Assembly: GCA_034003725.1 (NCBI GenBank)
Contig: JAVEYB010000007.1
Coordinates: 1-64,000 of the forward strand
Reading direction: 5' to 3'
DNA: 64,000 nt
From: Candidatus Zixiibacteriota bacterium
GTDB taxonomy: Bacteria > Zixibacteria > MSB-5A5 > GN15 > FEB-12
Part shown: positions 43,721 to 53,090 of the stretch, piece by piece
How positions within the stretch are numbered: the stretch's first letter is position 1
Layout of the letters: each line of letters begins with the position of its first letter
The notes under the pieces: generated by a model
The model's database searches: none
Told to the model about the DNA's origin: nothing
Seen by the model: the letters and a program-made list of their open reading frames with translations, nothing else
Translations under genes and position numbers: made by a program

Positions 43721-46048
43721 ATGATACGACACCGTTTCTTGATTATCTCCCTGCTATCGCTGTCATTGATCGCACAGGAGTTGTCCTGGACGCGCGTTCT
43801 GTCCGCAGAGTTCTTTTATACCTTTGCGTTTCTCGTACTGTCGCTGGCCATGCTCGGTCTCGGTATCGGGGGACTGCTGGTGAGGCTTTGCAGCAGCCTC
43901 GACCGACCAGAGCGCCTGTGGGTGTACCTTTCACTTACGGCTGTAGCCTCGATGGCGGGTCCGCCGGCGGTCTTCGCGCTCGGACTGAAATTTTCGGCAC
44001 TGTTTGCCGGCTGGGAGATGATCGGGAAGTTGGTCATCGCGATCGTCCTGCTCAGTTCTTCCTTTCTGTTCGGCGGCATTGCGCTGGCGATCCTGTTCAA
44101 GCACAATCACCAGGACATGCCGCGCCTGTACATGGCTGATCTGCTGGGGGCGGGCGGCGGTGTAGTGGTGGCGCTGTTCATGATGAACCAAATCGGCACG
44201 CCGCAGGCGGTATTCCTGCTGGTTATCCCGACGCTGACGGCGGCGCTCCTTGCCGCTCGCGGGGCGTGGAGAATAACGGCAGTGCTGCTGGCCACCGGCG
44301 CGATAGCGCTCAGCGTCAGGGGTGACCAGGTGCTCGAGCTATCACGACCGGAACCGGCTCCGGTTATTTACAAGCATTGGGACGCGACGGCCAAGATCAA
44401 GGTATACGGCTTCAGCGAGGATTATCGCGGCCTTAATATCGACAACATCGCAAACTCGCCTGTCTATCGTTTCGACGGCGTCTGGGACCGGCCGGATTCG
44501 TTGCGGTACGAGTTTGGAATCGACGTTTCCTGGCTTATAGGACAGTTCGATTCGTGTACGTTTCTGTCGCTCGGGGCAGGGGGAGGATCGGATGTCCTCC
44601 AGGCGTTGCAGGCGGGAGCCACTGAAATTCACGCCGTGGAGGTTATACCGCATGTCAACCGGATGATGCTCGAGGACGATTTATCGGGTTATTTCCAACC
44701 GGCTACTGGAAACGACGCTGCAGACTCTGATTCGGCGACGAACGACAATCCCGCGCCGACCAGCGCCATGTCTCTGGCCGAGTTCTCCGGCTATATCTAT
44801 CGCGATCCTCGGGTGGTGGTGGCAACCGAGGATGCGCGCGCCTATGTGCGGCGTTATCCCGGAAAGTTCGACGTCATTTACTCACTGAGTTCAAATACGT
44901 GGGCGGCGCTGGCTTCGGGATCCTTCGCATTGGCCGAGAACTACTTGTTCACCACCGAGGCGTTTCGCGACTACTGGTATGCCCTGTCCGACTCCGGATT
45001 TCTTACGATGGAACATCAGTTCTACATGCCACGCATGGTCTCGGAGGTGGTCGACGCGCTGGCGGCTGCGGGAGTCGACTCGCCGCGAGATCATTTCGCG
45101 GTCTATAATCTTCCGGCCATGCGCCGAAACCTGTTGTTGCTTTCTAAACGCCCCCTTACCGATTCGATCCGATACTACGCGTTTGGGGCTCTGACCCCGG
45201 ACAGACACGAAGCATTACATCTCTTGTATCCGGCGGCTGATTCGCTCTCCGAAAATCTCATCAACCGGGTCGTTCGCGACGGTTGGCGCGCACACGCACT
45301 GGACGCCGACATCGATCTCTCGCCGGCCACCGACAACCGTCCGTATATCGCCCAGATGGGGCTGTGGCGCAATTTCGATTCTGCTGCACTCGACAAAGTG
45401 CTTCCGTACGAGTTTTTTGGATTTCCCCTCTCCACCCTCATCATCGTGGTGATCCTCGCGACGGTTATCGTCCTTGTGATTCCTCTCAATCTTTTGCCGT
45501 ACGCCCTGTCAGCGAGAAAGCTGCGGGCGGCCCCATGGCTGTACTTTTTTGCTATCGGCGCGGCTTTCATGGCTATCGAAATTGTCTTGATACAGAAATA
45601 CACGCTGTTTGTAGGTCCGTCTGTTTACAGCATTGCAGTCATCCTGCTCTCACTGTTGCTCGGATCGGGTATCGGATCCCGCTTCGCCGATCGAGTGCCT
45701 GACGCGTTGCCGTTTCTTGGAATCGCCGCATGGCTGTTCCTTGACGTGCTCTTGTTCGAGTGGATCTCGTCGGCGCTGGCAGGCACACCAATGTCTCTGC
45801 GCATGTCTGTCACGGCCGGGATGGTTCTTCCACTGGGCTTTCTCATGGGCATGCCGTTTCCGAAGGGTACGCTTCGCGTTAAGGATCTGATCGACTGGGG
45901 ATTTGCCGTTAACGGCGCCGCCTCCGTGGTTGGATCCACCGTCATCCTGCTGGTCGCGTTCAACTACGGCTTCACAGTATCGCTGCTTCTGGCCGGCTCC
46001 GTTTACCTCGTTGCGTTTGGCCTGTTTTCATTGAAAAGGGCATGGTGA
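43721..46048 (+). CDS. Membrane-fused spermidine-synthase-like protein
   Basis: A 775-residue protein. About seven N-terminal transmembrane helices (1-205) are followed by a soluble spermidine-synthase-like Rossmann domain (about 220-530) with LSLGAGGGSDVLQALQAGATEIHAVEVIPHV as the SAM-type loop and FDVIYSLSSNTWAA as motif II. Six or so further helices (about 560-770) follow. This architecture is known from many bacteria as a fused-MFS/spermidine synthase; the aminopropyl acceptor site is not conserved and the activity is unproven. GGAAGGG lies before the ATG at 43721. Convergent with the symporter gene. Confidence 0.85.
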   Translation: MIRHRFLIISLLSLSLIAQELSWTRVLSAEFFYTFAFLVLSLAMLGLGIGGLLVRLCSSLDRPERLWVYLSLTAVASMAGPPAVFALGLKFSALFAGWEMIGKLVIAIVLLSSSFLFGGIALAILFKHNHQDMPRLYMADLLGAGGGVVVALFMMNQIGTPQAVFLLVIPTLTAALLAARGAWRITAVLLATGAIALSVRGDQVLELSRPEPAPVIYKHWDATAKIKVYGFSEDYRGLNIDNIANSPVYRFDGVWDRPDSLRYEFGIDVSWLIGQFDSCTFLSLGAGGGSDVLQALQAGATEIHAVEVIPHVNRMMLEDDLSGYFQPATGNDAADSDSATNDNPAPTSAMSLAEFSGYIYRDPRVVVATEDARAYVRRYPGKFDVIYSLSSNTWAALASGSFALAENYLFTTEAFRDYWYALSDSGFLTMEHQFYMPRMVSEVVDALAAAGVDSPRDHFAVYNLPAMRRNLLLLSKRPLTDSIRYYAFGALTPDRHEALHLLYPAADSLSENLINRVVRDGWRAHALDADIDLSPATDNRPYIAQMGLWRNFDSAALDKVLPYEFFGFPLSTLIIVVILATVIVLVIPLNLLPYALSARKLRAAPWLYFFAIGAAFMAIEIVLIQKYTLFVGPSVYSIAVILLSLLLGSGIGSRFADRVPDALPFLGIAAWLFLDVLLFEWISSALAGTPMSLRMSVTAGMVLPLGFLMGMPFPKGTLRVKDLIDWGFAVNGAASVVGSTVILLVAFNYGFTVSLLLAGSVYLVAFGLFSLKRAW

Positions 46049-46067
46049 CGGGGTATGTGGTCACCTA

Positions 46068-47465
46068 TCACACGGCGCGCATCGGGAGGTTGTCCGCATG
46101 CTCTCCTCGGAACCACCAGACGAGAAGCGAGACGGCAAGACCGGGGAAAATCGGCTCGAGGCCGAGCCAGTACGTGCCATCCGTTGTCCAGTATTGCGAC
46201 AGATACCACGCCAATGCGGTCCCGCCGCTTAAAACGATGCTGGCCGGCGCCGAAGCCGCAGTGAAACGACGCCGGCCAACATGCGAGAAAAACACCGGCG
46301 CAAGAAGCGCCGGTGTTCCTATTGATCCAAACAGATACCAGATTTCCACCACCGACCGGAAGTACAGAGCCAGCCCCACGGCCAATGCAACCGACACGAC
46401 CAGCCCGATTCGGGTGTAGCTAGTGGTGGCATGGCGGCTCTCCAGCCCAAACGTTCGCTCGACGATATCCCGTCCGAATGTGGAGGCCGCCAAGAAAGAG
46501 TACGAATCGATGGTCGACATGATGATTGACATCATCGACAGTGCGAACAGCCCGAGCAGGCCGCTGGGAAGGACCAGCTCGGCCAGCGCGGGATAGGAAG
46601 ATACCGGGTCGGCCAGGTCGGGCAGCAACGCGCGGGCATAGAGGCCGCACGCGGTCGTCATGAAGTCAAAGACGGCCCAGCAGGCGATCGAAATGAAAAT
46701 ACCGGTGCGCGCGGTAGTCGCCGATTTCGCGGCGTAACACCGCTGATAAAACGCCGGCTCAATCAAAGTTGAGAGGGCGATAAAGTACCAGGTTGCGATG
46801 TACCAGCCGGTGTTGCCGCCGTGCCAACTCAATGCCTCCGTCGGCACGCGCGGCACGATGAAATCGATCGTGCCGTATGTCGTAATCAGCAGGCCCAGCA
46901 GGACGGCAAACCCCACGTACATCAGGGCGAACTGAAACAGGTCGGTGCGAATAACCGACTGAAACCCGCCGAGGTAAACGTAGCAGATGGAGAACAGCGT
47001 GCCGCCGACCACGCCGAGCCAGTACGGCCACCCGAATAGGTATTGGCACAGCACTCCCAGCATGAGCACGTATGCAGCCGGTACGGTCATCAGGAAGATG
47101 ATCACGGCACCGGCGGCGGCGGTGCGATTACCGTATGCGGACGCCAGTCGCTCCGGAATCGTGAGCACTTCCGATTGTCGCGCCTTTTTTGCGAGGAAGA
47201 TCGCAAAAAGCGCGGCTGCAACGTAGTACGGAAGCCCAAACACGAGCCAGGTCGACAGGCCGTGCTGATAGCTGAACTCTCCGACCCCCAGGATGCCGCC
47301 GTACCAGGTGGACACCAGCGACGCGACAAACGCAGGCAGCGTCAAGGTGCGACCGCCTACAATCAGTTCGGCTGCGCCCGCAGTCCGTGAAAGGCGCGTG
47401 CGAAACCCCAAATAGAGAAGGGTCGCCAGGTAAGTAGCTATGAGAGCATAATCGAGTAGCTGCAC
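46068..47465 (-). CDS. Sodium:solute symporter, probable thiamine-related transporter
   Basis: A 465-residue SSS-family protein with about 13 transmembrane helices. FVASLVSTWYGGILGVGEFSY (about 51-71), the YLGGFQSVIRTDLFQ loop and LSMMSIIMSTIDSYSFLAASTFGRD (near 303) are SSS signatures, the last holding Na2-site Ser/Thr residues. The gene begins 10 bases after the stop of a TonB receptor gene whose leader contains a TPP riboswitch. Regulation therefore points to thiamine or a precursor as substrate. SSS members under THI-element control have been proposed as thiamine transporters (ThiV type). The substrate is an inference from regulation and context. Confidence 0.85.
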   Translation of the reverse strand: MQLLDYALIATYLATLLYLGFRTRLSRTAGAAELIVGGRTLTLPAFVASLVSTWYGGILGVGEFSYQHGLSTWLVFGLPYYVAAALFAIFLAKKARQSEVLTIPERLASAYGNRTAAAGAVIIFLMTVPAAYVLMLGVLCQYLFGWPYWLGVVGGTLFSICYVYLGGFQSVIRTDLFQFALMYVGFAVLLGLLITTYGTIDFIVPRVPTEALSWHGGNTGWYIATWYFIALSTLIEPAFYQRCYAAKSATTARTGIFISIACWAVFDFMTTACGLYARALLPDLADPVSSYPALAELVLPSGLLGLFALSMMSIIMSTIDSYSFLAASTFGRDIVERTFGLESRHATTSYTRIGLVVSVALAVGLALYFRSVVEIWYLFGSIGTPALLAPVFFSHVGRRRFTAASAPASIVLSGGTALAWYLSQYWTTDGTYWLGLEPIFPGLAVSLLVWWFRGEHADNLPMRAV

Positions 47466-47475
47466 CGTGGCTCCG

Positions 47476-49986
47476 TCAGAACAACTGCCATTTCAGTTCG
47501 GCGAAATACGACCGCTCCGGACCGACAAAGTACTCGCCTTCGGTAATGAGATCGTCTCTTTCTACAACTACGCCGGGGTCGGTCGCGAGACCGTAGCTGT
47601 AGCCGTATCCCGACGCGATATAGTCTTCGTCAAAAAGGTTGTCTATCTTCATGGCGATTGTAACGTCACCCAGACCGAAGGCATTGCGAATCGTATAGGC
47701 TGCGCTTATTGCGGCAGTCGCGTATTGATCGATCGCCAGCGAATCGATGTTTAAGACCTCGACGTACTGCTTGCCGACCAGGCGCATGCCGATCGCGCCA
47801 TAGAATCCGCCGTGTGTGTATCCGATCCTGAGATTCGCGATGTACTCCGGAAAACCGGGGACAACATTGCCGCTGAAGTCGATAGAGTCGCTCACGCCGG
47901 TCGGCGAATCGTCGAAGTAATACACATCGAACGTGTTTTTGAATTCCTCGATGCGATTGTGGTTTACGGAGAAGTTGCCCGTGATATCCAGCGACGGATG
48001 CGGTTTCGCCGTGAGCGTCAGCTCCGCTCCGCTGTGTACGGCGCGGTCCGCGTTGACGGTAATGGCCAGACCGTTTTCGGTACGCCCGCCGTACGGGATA
48101 ATCTGATTTTCGAAATTCATCCAGAAGAGATTCAAGCCAATCCCGATCGATTCGGACCGATACACACCGCCCACTTCCAGGTTGAACAGTCGCTCATTTT
48201 CCACGAGCGGGTCACCGAATATAAACCGGGTCGAGTCGTCATCAACCGACACAACTTCCAGGGACGGCAGGATGGTCGGGTCGTTGGCGTCATAAATCGA
48301 AGCGTCGGTCGGCATGCGCGACGAGACCGCAAGATTCGAGAAGACATCGACCCGGTCGCTGACCGCATAGCTGACACCGAGCCTCGGGGAGAAAAACACC
48401 CAGTCAACGTCGTAGTCCAGCCCCCGGTACATCCCCATCGGTACCTGGTCGAAGCGGTAGTCCTGATACCGCACCTGCGCAACCGCCTGCGCGGAAATCC
48501 GATCCGTGATACGATAATATTCCTCGGCAAATACGGAAACGGCCCGCTTCCTGCCGAAGTATTGGTAGTACTTGTACTGCGGGTCGATATCCGACGCCAG
48601 ATGCTGCGCCCAGACCATCAGACCGTAGTGATCCGAGTCAAAGAAGTAAAACGAACCCCCAACCGAGTGGCGTCCACGGTCATGACTGATATCGAGTCGC
48701 GGATTCCACCCGACCTGGTTCTTCTTCACCCATTGCTGCCGCACGATGTCACCTTCGTCGTAGGGCTCCCCCGTATCCGGATCGTCGCTGATAACTGAAG
48801 GATCGACACCGTACTCGGCGAACGTCTCGCCGGTTTTCAACTGCTCGTAGTAGCCCGTCCCGCGGATGTAGTACAGGGTATTGTGCAGGGTCATTCGCTC
48901 GTTGAGCGTATACGCGTTGTGCAGGTGGTAATGAGGCTGATTGAAGTTGTCCGTTTCGTTGCCGTAGGTGAGCGGGTTGTGGCGACGGTCGGCCCGGATG
49001 TCGTCCAGAGTAGAACCGTAATACGACAAGTGCGTCTTGATCGGACCGCCGTAGATATACAGCTCCGTGGTCATATTGGGATCGAGCCGTGCGAGCGAGA
49101 AGTAATACGACCAGCCATTGTACCAGCTTCGATGGCGATAGCCGCCGGTCTTCTGCCGTGAAAACCGCCCGCCGAAGTGCCAGGCGCCGTCGACCAGTCC
49201 CGATGAATATTCCACGCTCTGCTTGTAGATATCCGACACGCGTTTCCCGTCGTGCGTAAGCTCACCGTACCCGGTGGTGACGGTCGCCTGACGGGGACGC
49301 GCCAGCGCATTGGTTACGACGTTAATACTGCCGCCGAAGGAGCCGTCACCGTACAGCGAGTTGCCGACCCCGCGTTGAACCTGGATGTCAGAGATGTTGG
49401 CGGCGAAGTCAGGAAGATCGACGAAATAGGTCGCCTGGTCCTCCGGATCGTTCAACGGCACACCGTTGATATATGTAGTCACCTGTTTGTCGGAGAAACC
49501 TCGGATCAACGTGTAGGAATATCCCAGGGGCGAGCCGCCGTCGGTGAAGGTGTGAAGATTCGGGGTGGGTTCCAGGAGTAGTGGAAACTCGCCCACCGTG
49601 TAGGTTTTCTCGATGTCGTCTTTGGACACATTTGAAAAGGCGATCGGCGAGACACCTGCCTCGGCGCGCTCGGCTCGCACGAGAATGGCGGATCCGCGGT
49701 AATAGCGGAGGTCGAGCACGACGGTGTCGGGAAGGCCGGTCAGGGCAAACTGCCTCGAGTGGTACCCTACCGAACTGAATGTCAGGCGGGTGACGCCGGG
49801 TGGGAGGTCGATGGAGAAGTGGCCCGACGAGTCGGTCAGCGTACCGATTCCGGACTGATTCGCGGCTACCGTGACGCCGGGCAAAGGCTCGCGATCGGTA
49901 TTGACGACCGTACCCGCTACCGGGGCAGCCTCGGGGCTGCCGGCAAGGAACGCCGACAGCAGCAGAAGGGTGAACATGTACCTCAT
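47476..49986 (-). CDS. TonB-dependent receptor under TPP riboswitch control
   Basis: An 836-residue outer-membrane receptor. A signal peptide (about 1-20), a carboxypeptidase-regulatory-like beta domain (VAGTVVNTDREPLPGVTV, about 23-95), a plug domain (LIRGFSDKQVTTYINGVPLND, VQRGVGNSLYGDGSFGGSINVVT) and a 22-strand-type barrel ending in Phe (AELKWQLF) are visible. The TPP riboswitch at 50090-50168 lies in its leader, so thiamine, its phosphate or a precursor is the likely ligand, as for riboswitch-controlled receptors in Bacteroidetes. It is followed after 10 bases by the SSS symporter: a complete outer-plus-inner-membrane uptake pair. Confidence 0.92.
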   Translation of the reverse strand: MRYMFTLLLLSAFLAGSPEAAPVAGTVVNTDREPLPGVTVAANQSGIGTLTDSSGHFSIDLPPGVTRLTFSSVGYHSRQFALTGLPDTVVLDLRYYRGSAILVRAERAEAGVSPIAFSNVSKDDIEKTYTVGEFPLLLEPTPNLHTFTDGGSPLGYSYTLIRGFSDKQVTTYINGVPLNDPEDQATYFVDLPDFAANISDIQVQRGVGNSLYGDGSFGGSINVVTNALARPRQATVTTGYGELTHDGKRVSDIYKQSVEYSSGLVDGAWHFGGRFSRQKTGGYRHRSWYNGWSYYFSLARLDPNMTTELYIYGGPIKTHLSYYGSTLDDIRADRRHNPLTYGNETDNFNQPHYHLHNAYTLNERMTLHNTLYYIRGTGYYEQLKTGETFAEYGVDPSVISDDPDTGEPYDEGDIVRQQWVKKNQVGWNPRLDISHDRGRHSVGGSFYFFDSDHYGLMVWAQHLASDIDPQYKYYQYFGRKRAVSVFAEEYYRITDRISAQAVAQVRYQDYRFDQVPMGMYRGLDYDVDWVFFSPRLGVSYAVSDRVDVFSNLAVSSRMPTDASIYDANDPTILPSLEVVSVDDDSTRFIFGDPLVENERLFNLEVGGVYRSESIGIGLNLFWMNFENQIIPYGGRTENGLAITVNADRAVHSGAELTLTAKPHPSLDITGNFSVNHNRIEEFKNTFDVYYFDDSPTGVSDSIDFSGNVVPGFPEYIANLRIGYTHGGFYGAIGMRLVGKQYVEVLNIDSLAIDQYATAAISAAYTIRNAFGLGDVTIAMKIDNLFDEDYIASGYGYSYGLATDPGVVVERDDLITEGEYFVGPERSYFAELKWQLF

Positions 49987-50089
49987 GACAGCAACCTCGC
50001 GTTAAACGGTTCGCGTTTGTGCAAGATTCCGTCCTGAGTCGATAGGTGAGCCTGCGGGAGCGCAGACAGGGGGATGTGAAACTACATCT

Positions 50090-50168
50090 CCGTTTCCCTA
50101 CGCCGGTATTACCCGGATCAGGTCGAGGGGGTATGATCTCAGGCGGTGTTTTACGCCACCCCCAACGG
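50090..50168 (-). promoter_or_regulatory. TPP (THI-element) riboswitch
   Basis: Minus strand: P1 arms CCGTT (50164-50168) and AACGG (50090-50094) close a structure containing the invariant CTGAGA block, then CCTGATCCGGGTAATACCGG and CGTAGGGAA. These are the pyrimidine- and pyrophosphate-sensing elements of the TPP riboswitch. A short hairpin in GAGATGTAGTTTCACATC downstream may be part of the expression platform. Confidence 0.95.
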
Positions 50169-50187
50169 AATTTCTTTTATCGGGAGT

Positions 50188-50217
50188 AAGGTAGGGCCGG
50201 ATGGGGCGGAAGCGCAA
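50188..50217 (-). promoter_or_regulatory. Promoter TTGCGC-N18-TACCTT upstream of the riboswitch
   Basis: Minus strand: -35 at 50212-50217 and -10 at 50188-50193, placing the transcription start near 50181, just before the P1 stem. Confidence 0.45.
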
Positions 50218-50307
50218 GGGGTTTTCCTGAGCCTGTCCATACCCGCTTCGGTGCCGACAGGCAAAAATCTTCGTCACGAAAGGGAACCTTTCCGAACCCA
50301 TTGACGT

Positions 50308-50323
50308 ATAGATATATGTCTAT
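50308..50323 (+). promoter_or_regulatory. Likely ArsR operator, imperfect palindrome
   Basis: ATAGATATATGTCTAT is a near-perfect inverted repeat (one pair of mismatches) directly upstream of arsR, with the AT-rich ATA...TAT form of ArsR/SmtB operators. A TTGACG lies just before it. Confidence 0.6.
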
Positions 50324-50339
50324 TGATATGGAGGTTCAC

Positions 50340-50624
50340 ATGGATGATGCCTGCTGCTCGGTCTTTCATGCCCTGAGCGACAAGACCCGCCTCGCGATAC
50401 TCGGAATGCTCAAGAAACGGGAATGCTGCGTCTCCGAGATCTGCGAACCGTTTGATATGTCGCAACCCTCGATCTCGCATCACCTTGACATCCTCAAACG
50501 GGCGGGGCTGGTGGAGTCGGAGAAGCGCGGCCGCGAGGTCTACTACCGGTTCAACGGCGACGCGATTGTCGAATGTTGCGGCAAGCAGTTCAAGGCGCTC
50601 GACCTCGTCATTTCGAAAAAGTGA
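50340..50624 (+). CDS. arsR: ArsR-family arsenic-sensing repressor
   Basis: A 94-residue winged-helix repressor. SVFHALSDKTRLAILGML is the family N-terminal helix pair; KKRECCVSEICEPF carries Cys residues in the alpha-3 position used for As(III) binding; MSQPSISHHLDILKRAGLV is the recognition helix; KRGREVYYRFN is the wing. The ATG at 50340 is chosen because GGAGG lies five bases upstream; a TTG at 50301 is upstream of any plausible transcript start. The next gene is an arsenite methyltransferase, 23 bases away, giving a self-regulated two-gene unit. Tail cysteines (VECCGKQ) may add to the metal site. Confidence 0.93.
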   Translation: MDDACCSVFHALSDKTRLAILGMLKKRECCVSEICEPFDMSQPSISHHLDILKRAGLVESEKRGREVYYRFNGDAIVECCGKQFKALDLVISKK

Positions 50625-50647
50625 CCAATCACATAAAGGAAACCACT

Positions 50648-51484
50648 ATGGCAACCAAGAGATCGTCCGAAGAAATCAAGGCCGCCGTCCGTGAGCACTA
50701 CGGTAAAGCCATCACCCAAAAATCGGGCTGCTGCGGGCCCAACGTGCAGTCGCTCGATGCCGACGCGCCGGGCCGTTTTGTCGAAATGGCCGGATACAGC
50801 GCCGAAGAACTCAGGAATCTGCCGGGGGATGTCACCACGTTCGGGTGCGGCAACCCGGTCGCATTGGCCGGAGTAAAGGAAGGCCAGACCGTGCTCGATC
50901 TTGGCTCAGGCGCGGGTCTCGATTTGATACTCGCCTCGAAGAAGGTCGGCCCGAGCGGCAAAGTGATCGGGCTTGATATGACCCCGGAAATGATTGACAC
51001 CTGCCGACGCAATCTCGAACGCGCCGGCGTGACCAACGGCGAAGTGCGATTCGGTGAGATGGAGGCGATGCCGGTCGCGGACGGCGAGGTTGACTGGATC
51101 ATCTCCAACTGCGTCATCAACCTCTCACCGGACAAAGAGAAGGTGTTCGCCGAGGCGTTCCGGGTGCTCAGACCGGGCGGCAGGATGCTGGTTTCCGATA
51201 TCGTGACGATCGATTTGCCCGACCAGTACCGCGACGATTTGGCTGCGTGGGCGGGATGTATCGCCGGGGCGGTCGAGGAATACGAATACATCGGCCTTGC
51301 CCACAACGCGGGATTTGTCGATGTCGAGATTGTCGACCGCATGGTGTACGGCGAGGAATCCGTCGATGCACTCGCGAATGACTCGTGCGGCTGCGGCGGC
51401 GGTCGCACGGTGAATGACGCCTCGATGAAGAAGTACGCCAACCGGGTGGCGTCGGTGAAACTAAGCGCCCGCAAGCCGGCCTGA
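50648..51484 (+). CDS. arsM: Arsenite S-adenosylmethionine methyltransferase
   Basis: A 278-residue class I methyltransferase that methylates As(III). VLDLGSGAGLDLILASKKVG (motif I), FGEMEAMPVADGEVDWIISNCVINL (with the conserved Cys) and CIAGAVEE (second conserved Cys) are ArsM hallmarks. KSGCCGPN at the N-terminus and SCGCGGG near the C-terminus add Cys. AAGGA precedes the ATG at 50648, and arsR is directly upstream. The role is arsenic detoxification by methylation. Confidence 0.95.
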   Translation: MATKRSSEEIKAAVREHYGKAITQKSGCCGPNVQSLDADAPGRFVEMAGYSAEELRNLPGDVTTFGCGNPVALAGVKEGQTVLDLGSGAGLDLILASKKVGPSGKVIGLDMTPEMIDTCRRNLERAGVTNGEVRFGEMEAMPVADGEVDWIISNCVINLSPDKEKVFAEAFRVLRPGGRMLVSDIVTIDLPDQYRDDLAAWAGCIAGAVEEYEYIGLAHNAGFVDVEIVDRMVYGEESVDALANDSCGCGGGRTVNDASMKKYANRVASVKLSARKPA

Positions 51485-51561
51485 GCGGAGTTCACGCTAA
51501 CGTGTCGTGCGGTCGGGCAATTCCGCCTGACCGCACCGGATTTGATTCCGGCCCGGTAGCC

Positions 51562-52350
51562 TTACCGCTTGCGGGTGAAGAAGCCCTCTTCGTATTCGTG
51601 AGTACGGACGAAGCCGAGTTTCTCATAACATCGGATCGCCGCCTGATTGCCCGCCTCCACATTCAGCGCCACCCGTCGGCCGCCGGCCAGAAGGTCCTGA
51701 GTCAACTGCGACGTCAGGACGCTGGCGTAGCCTCTTTTTCGGTAGGCCGGTTCCGTGGCGATTCCGCCCAGCACCGCGATGCGATTGGCCGCGGAGTCGA
51801 CATGGACACCGGCTATCGACCGCAGTTTGCCGTCCATACGCACCGCCACGTACCTCCCGGTATCGAGCATGCGTGACGCAAAGTAACCCTCGGGGTAGGC
51901 TGTATCATAGAGGTCGCGAACCTGCGGCTCGTGCGACCGATCGAGCCTCAGGATTTCGGCTCCGGGCTCGAGTGAGTGTTGAGACGGCACAAACTCCCGC
52001 ACCGTCATTTTGTAGTGCGGGCCGAACGGCGTGCACTCATAGCCGCGGGACAGAATCGGCAGGGACGGCTTCTGGAAGTGGCAGTAAAACTCCACCGGGA
52101 GCAGGTCCACGAGTTCATCGAGCAACTGGTCGAACCGGTCCGATAACCCGAACGCGAGCACAGTGGGTTTGTCCAGTCCGGTGTAGACGAGCACGCAGTC
52201 AACGATATGGGGGCGATCGGCGTACAGCGAGGCCCACTGGCAATAAGGAAAGTGGAAGTCATCGAGATCGCCGATATGATACGCAAAAAGGACCGGATCC
52301 TTCTCGAAATGGCGCAGCAGCCGGTCCTTGTCGTCGGTGAAGACAATCAT
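51562..52350 (-). CDS. GNAT family N-acetyltransferase
   Basis: A 262-residue protein with a divergent N-terminal half and a C-terminal GNAT domain. AVLGGIATEPAYRKRGYASVLTSQL (near 191) is the acetyl-CoA pyrophosphate loop (motif A, RKRGYA), and ALNVEAGNQAAIRCYEKLGFV is motif B. The N-terminal half resembles the extra domain of some GNATs. The acceptor is unknown. Last gene of the minus-strand run beginning at 55907; it starts 19 bases after the PC4-like gene. No clear ribosome site, which fits coupling to upstream translation. Confidence 0.87.
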   Translation of the reverse strand: MIVFTDDKDRLLRHFEKDPVLFAYHIGDLDDFHFPYCQWASLYADRPHIVDCVLVYTGLDKPTVLAFGLSDRFDQLLDELVDLLPVEFYCHFQKPSLPILSRGYECTPFGPHYKMTVREFVPSQHSLEPGAEILRLDRSHEPQVRDLYDTAYPEGYFASRMLDTGRYVAVRMDGKLRSIAGVHVDSAANRIAVLGGIATEPAYRKRGYASVLTSQLTQDLLAGGRRVALNVEAGNQAAIRCYEKLGFVRTHEYEEGFFTRKR

Positions 52351-52369
52351 TGCGGTGGAGTTGTACTCG

Positions 52370-52573
52370 CTATTTGCCGTCCTTGATCTGATTCAGCGCC
52401 CCGATCACTTCGTCGAGCTGGTCGAGGCGGAAAGTCACGCCTTTCTTGGTCGGCAGCCATTCGTCTTCCTTGGAAAGGAAATAGATGCGAAGCGACACCA
52501 GTTGATGCCCCTTGTATTCGCTGTCTTCGATAATCAATTTCTCTGTCTGGGACCGTTCTAGTTCATATCGCAT
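52370..52573 (-). CDS. PC4/p15-like transcriptional coactivator domain protein
   Basis: A 67-residue protein from the ATG at 52573. The C-terminal KGVTFRLDQLDEVIGAL and the preceding beta strands LVSLRIYFL are the PC4 (p15) single-stranded-DNA-binding fold, as in bacterial YdbC. AAAGG precedes the start by 11 bases. Located between the adenosine-specific kinase gene and the GNAT gene. A nucleic-acid-binding role is inferred from the fold. Confidence 0.8.
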   Translation of the reverse strand: MRYELERSQTEKLIIEDSEYKGHQLVSLRIYFLSKEDEWLPTKKGVTFRLDQLDEVIGALNQIKDGK

Positions 52574-52592
52574 GGGCGAACTTGCCTTTCTC

Positions 52593-53090
52593 TTATCGTT
52601 TGTAGCCGATTTTTCGGAGGAACTCTCTCCGCTCGACTTTGTCCTCTTCGGACTCGATTCCCAGCGGCGTCTCGCCGTCGACCACACCGATCACACCCCG
52701 TCCCTGCCGGGTGTCGGCGACTAACACCTGCAGCGGATTGGCGGTGGCGCAGTAGATACGCGTGACTTCTTCGACCTGCTTGATCCGGTTGAGGACGTTG
52801 ATCGGAAATCCATTCTTCATGAAGACGATGAAGGAGTGACCTGCGCCGATGTCAAATGCCGCTTTCTCCGCCATGCGGACCAAATCACGGTCATTGCCGT
52901 CGGACCGTACCAGCCGTTTCTGCGACGCTTCGCAAAAAGCGATTCCGAACGAGAGGCTCGGTGACGAACCGATCAACGCTTCGTACAGATCTTCAATCGT
53001 CTTGATGAAGTGCGAATGCCCCAGAATTACGTTACAGCCGTCGGGAATCGCCACGGCAACGACATGGATCTTCAAGGTGTTGTCAGTCAT
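52593..53090 (-). CDS. Adenosine-specific kinase (COG1839/DUF355)
   Basis: A 165-residue protein that matches the adenosine-specific kinase family nearly end to end: [20 protein letters not shown] (35-54 region), [61 protein letters not shown] and [11 protein letters not shown] at the C-terminus. Structures of the family bind AMP, and the physiological role is not clear. GGAGGA precedes the ATG. Its first eight bases overlap the end of the upstream secreted-protein gene, showing translational coupling. Confidence 0.88.
   Translation of the reverse strand: MTDNTLKIHVVAVAIPDGCNVILGHSHFIKTIEDLYEALIGSSPSLSFGIAFCEASQKRLVRSDGNDRDLVRMAEKAAFDIGAGHSFIVFMKNGFPINVLNRIKQVEEVTRIYCATANPLQVLVADTRQGRGVIGVVDGETPLGIESEEDKVERREFLRKIGYKR

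Noticed and set aside
47812-48798. 328-codon plus-strand frame
   Set aside because: Shadow of the TonB receptor gene on the other strand; no ribosome site or family signal.
50301-50339. TTG start extending ArsR by 13 residues
   Set aside because: It overlaps the likely operator, and the ATG at 50340 has a GGAGG ribosome site.
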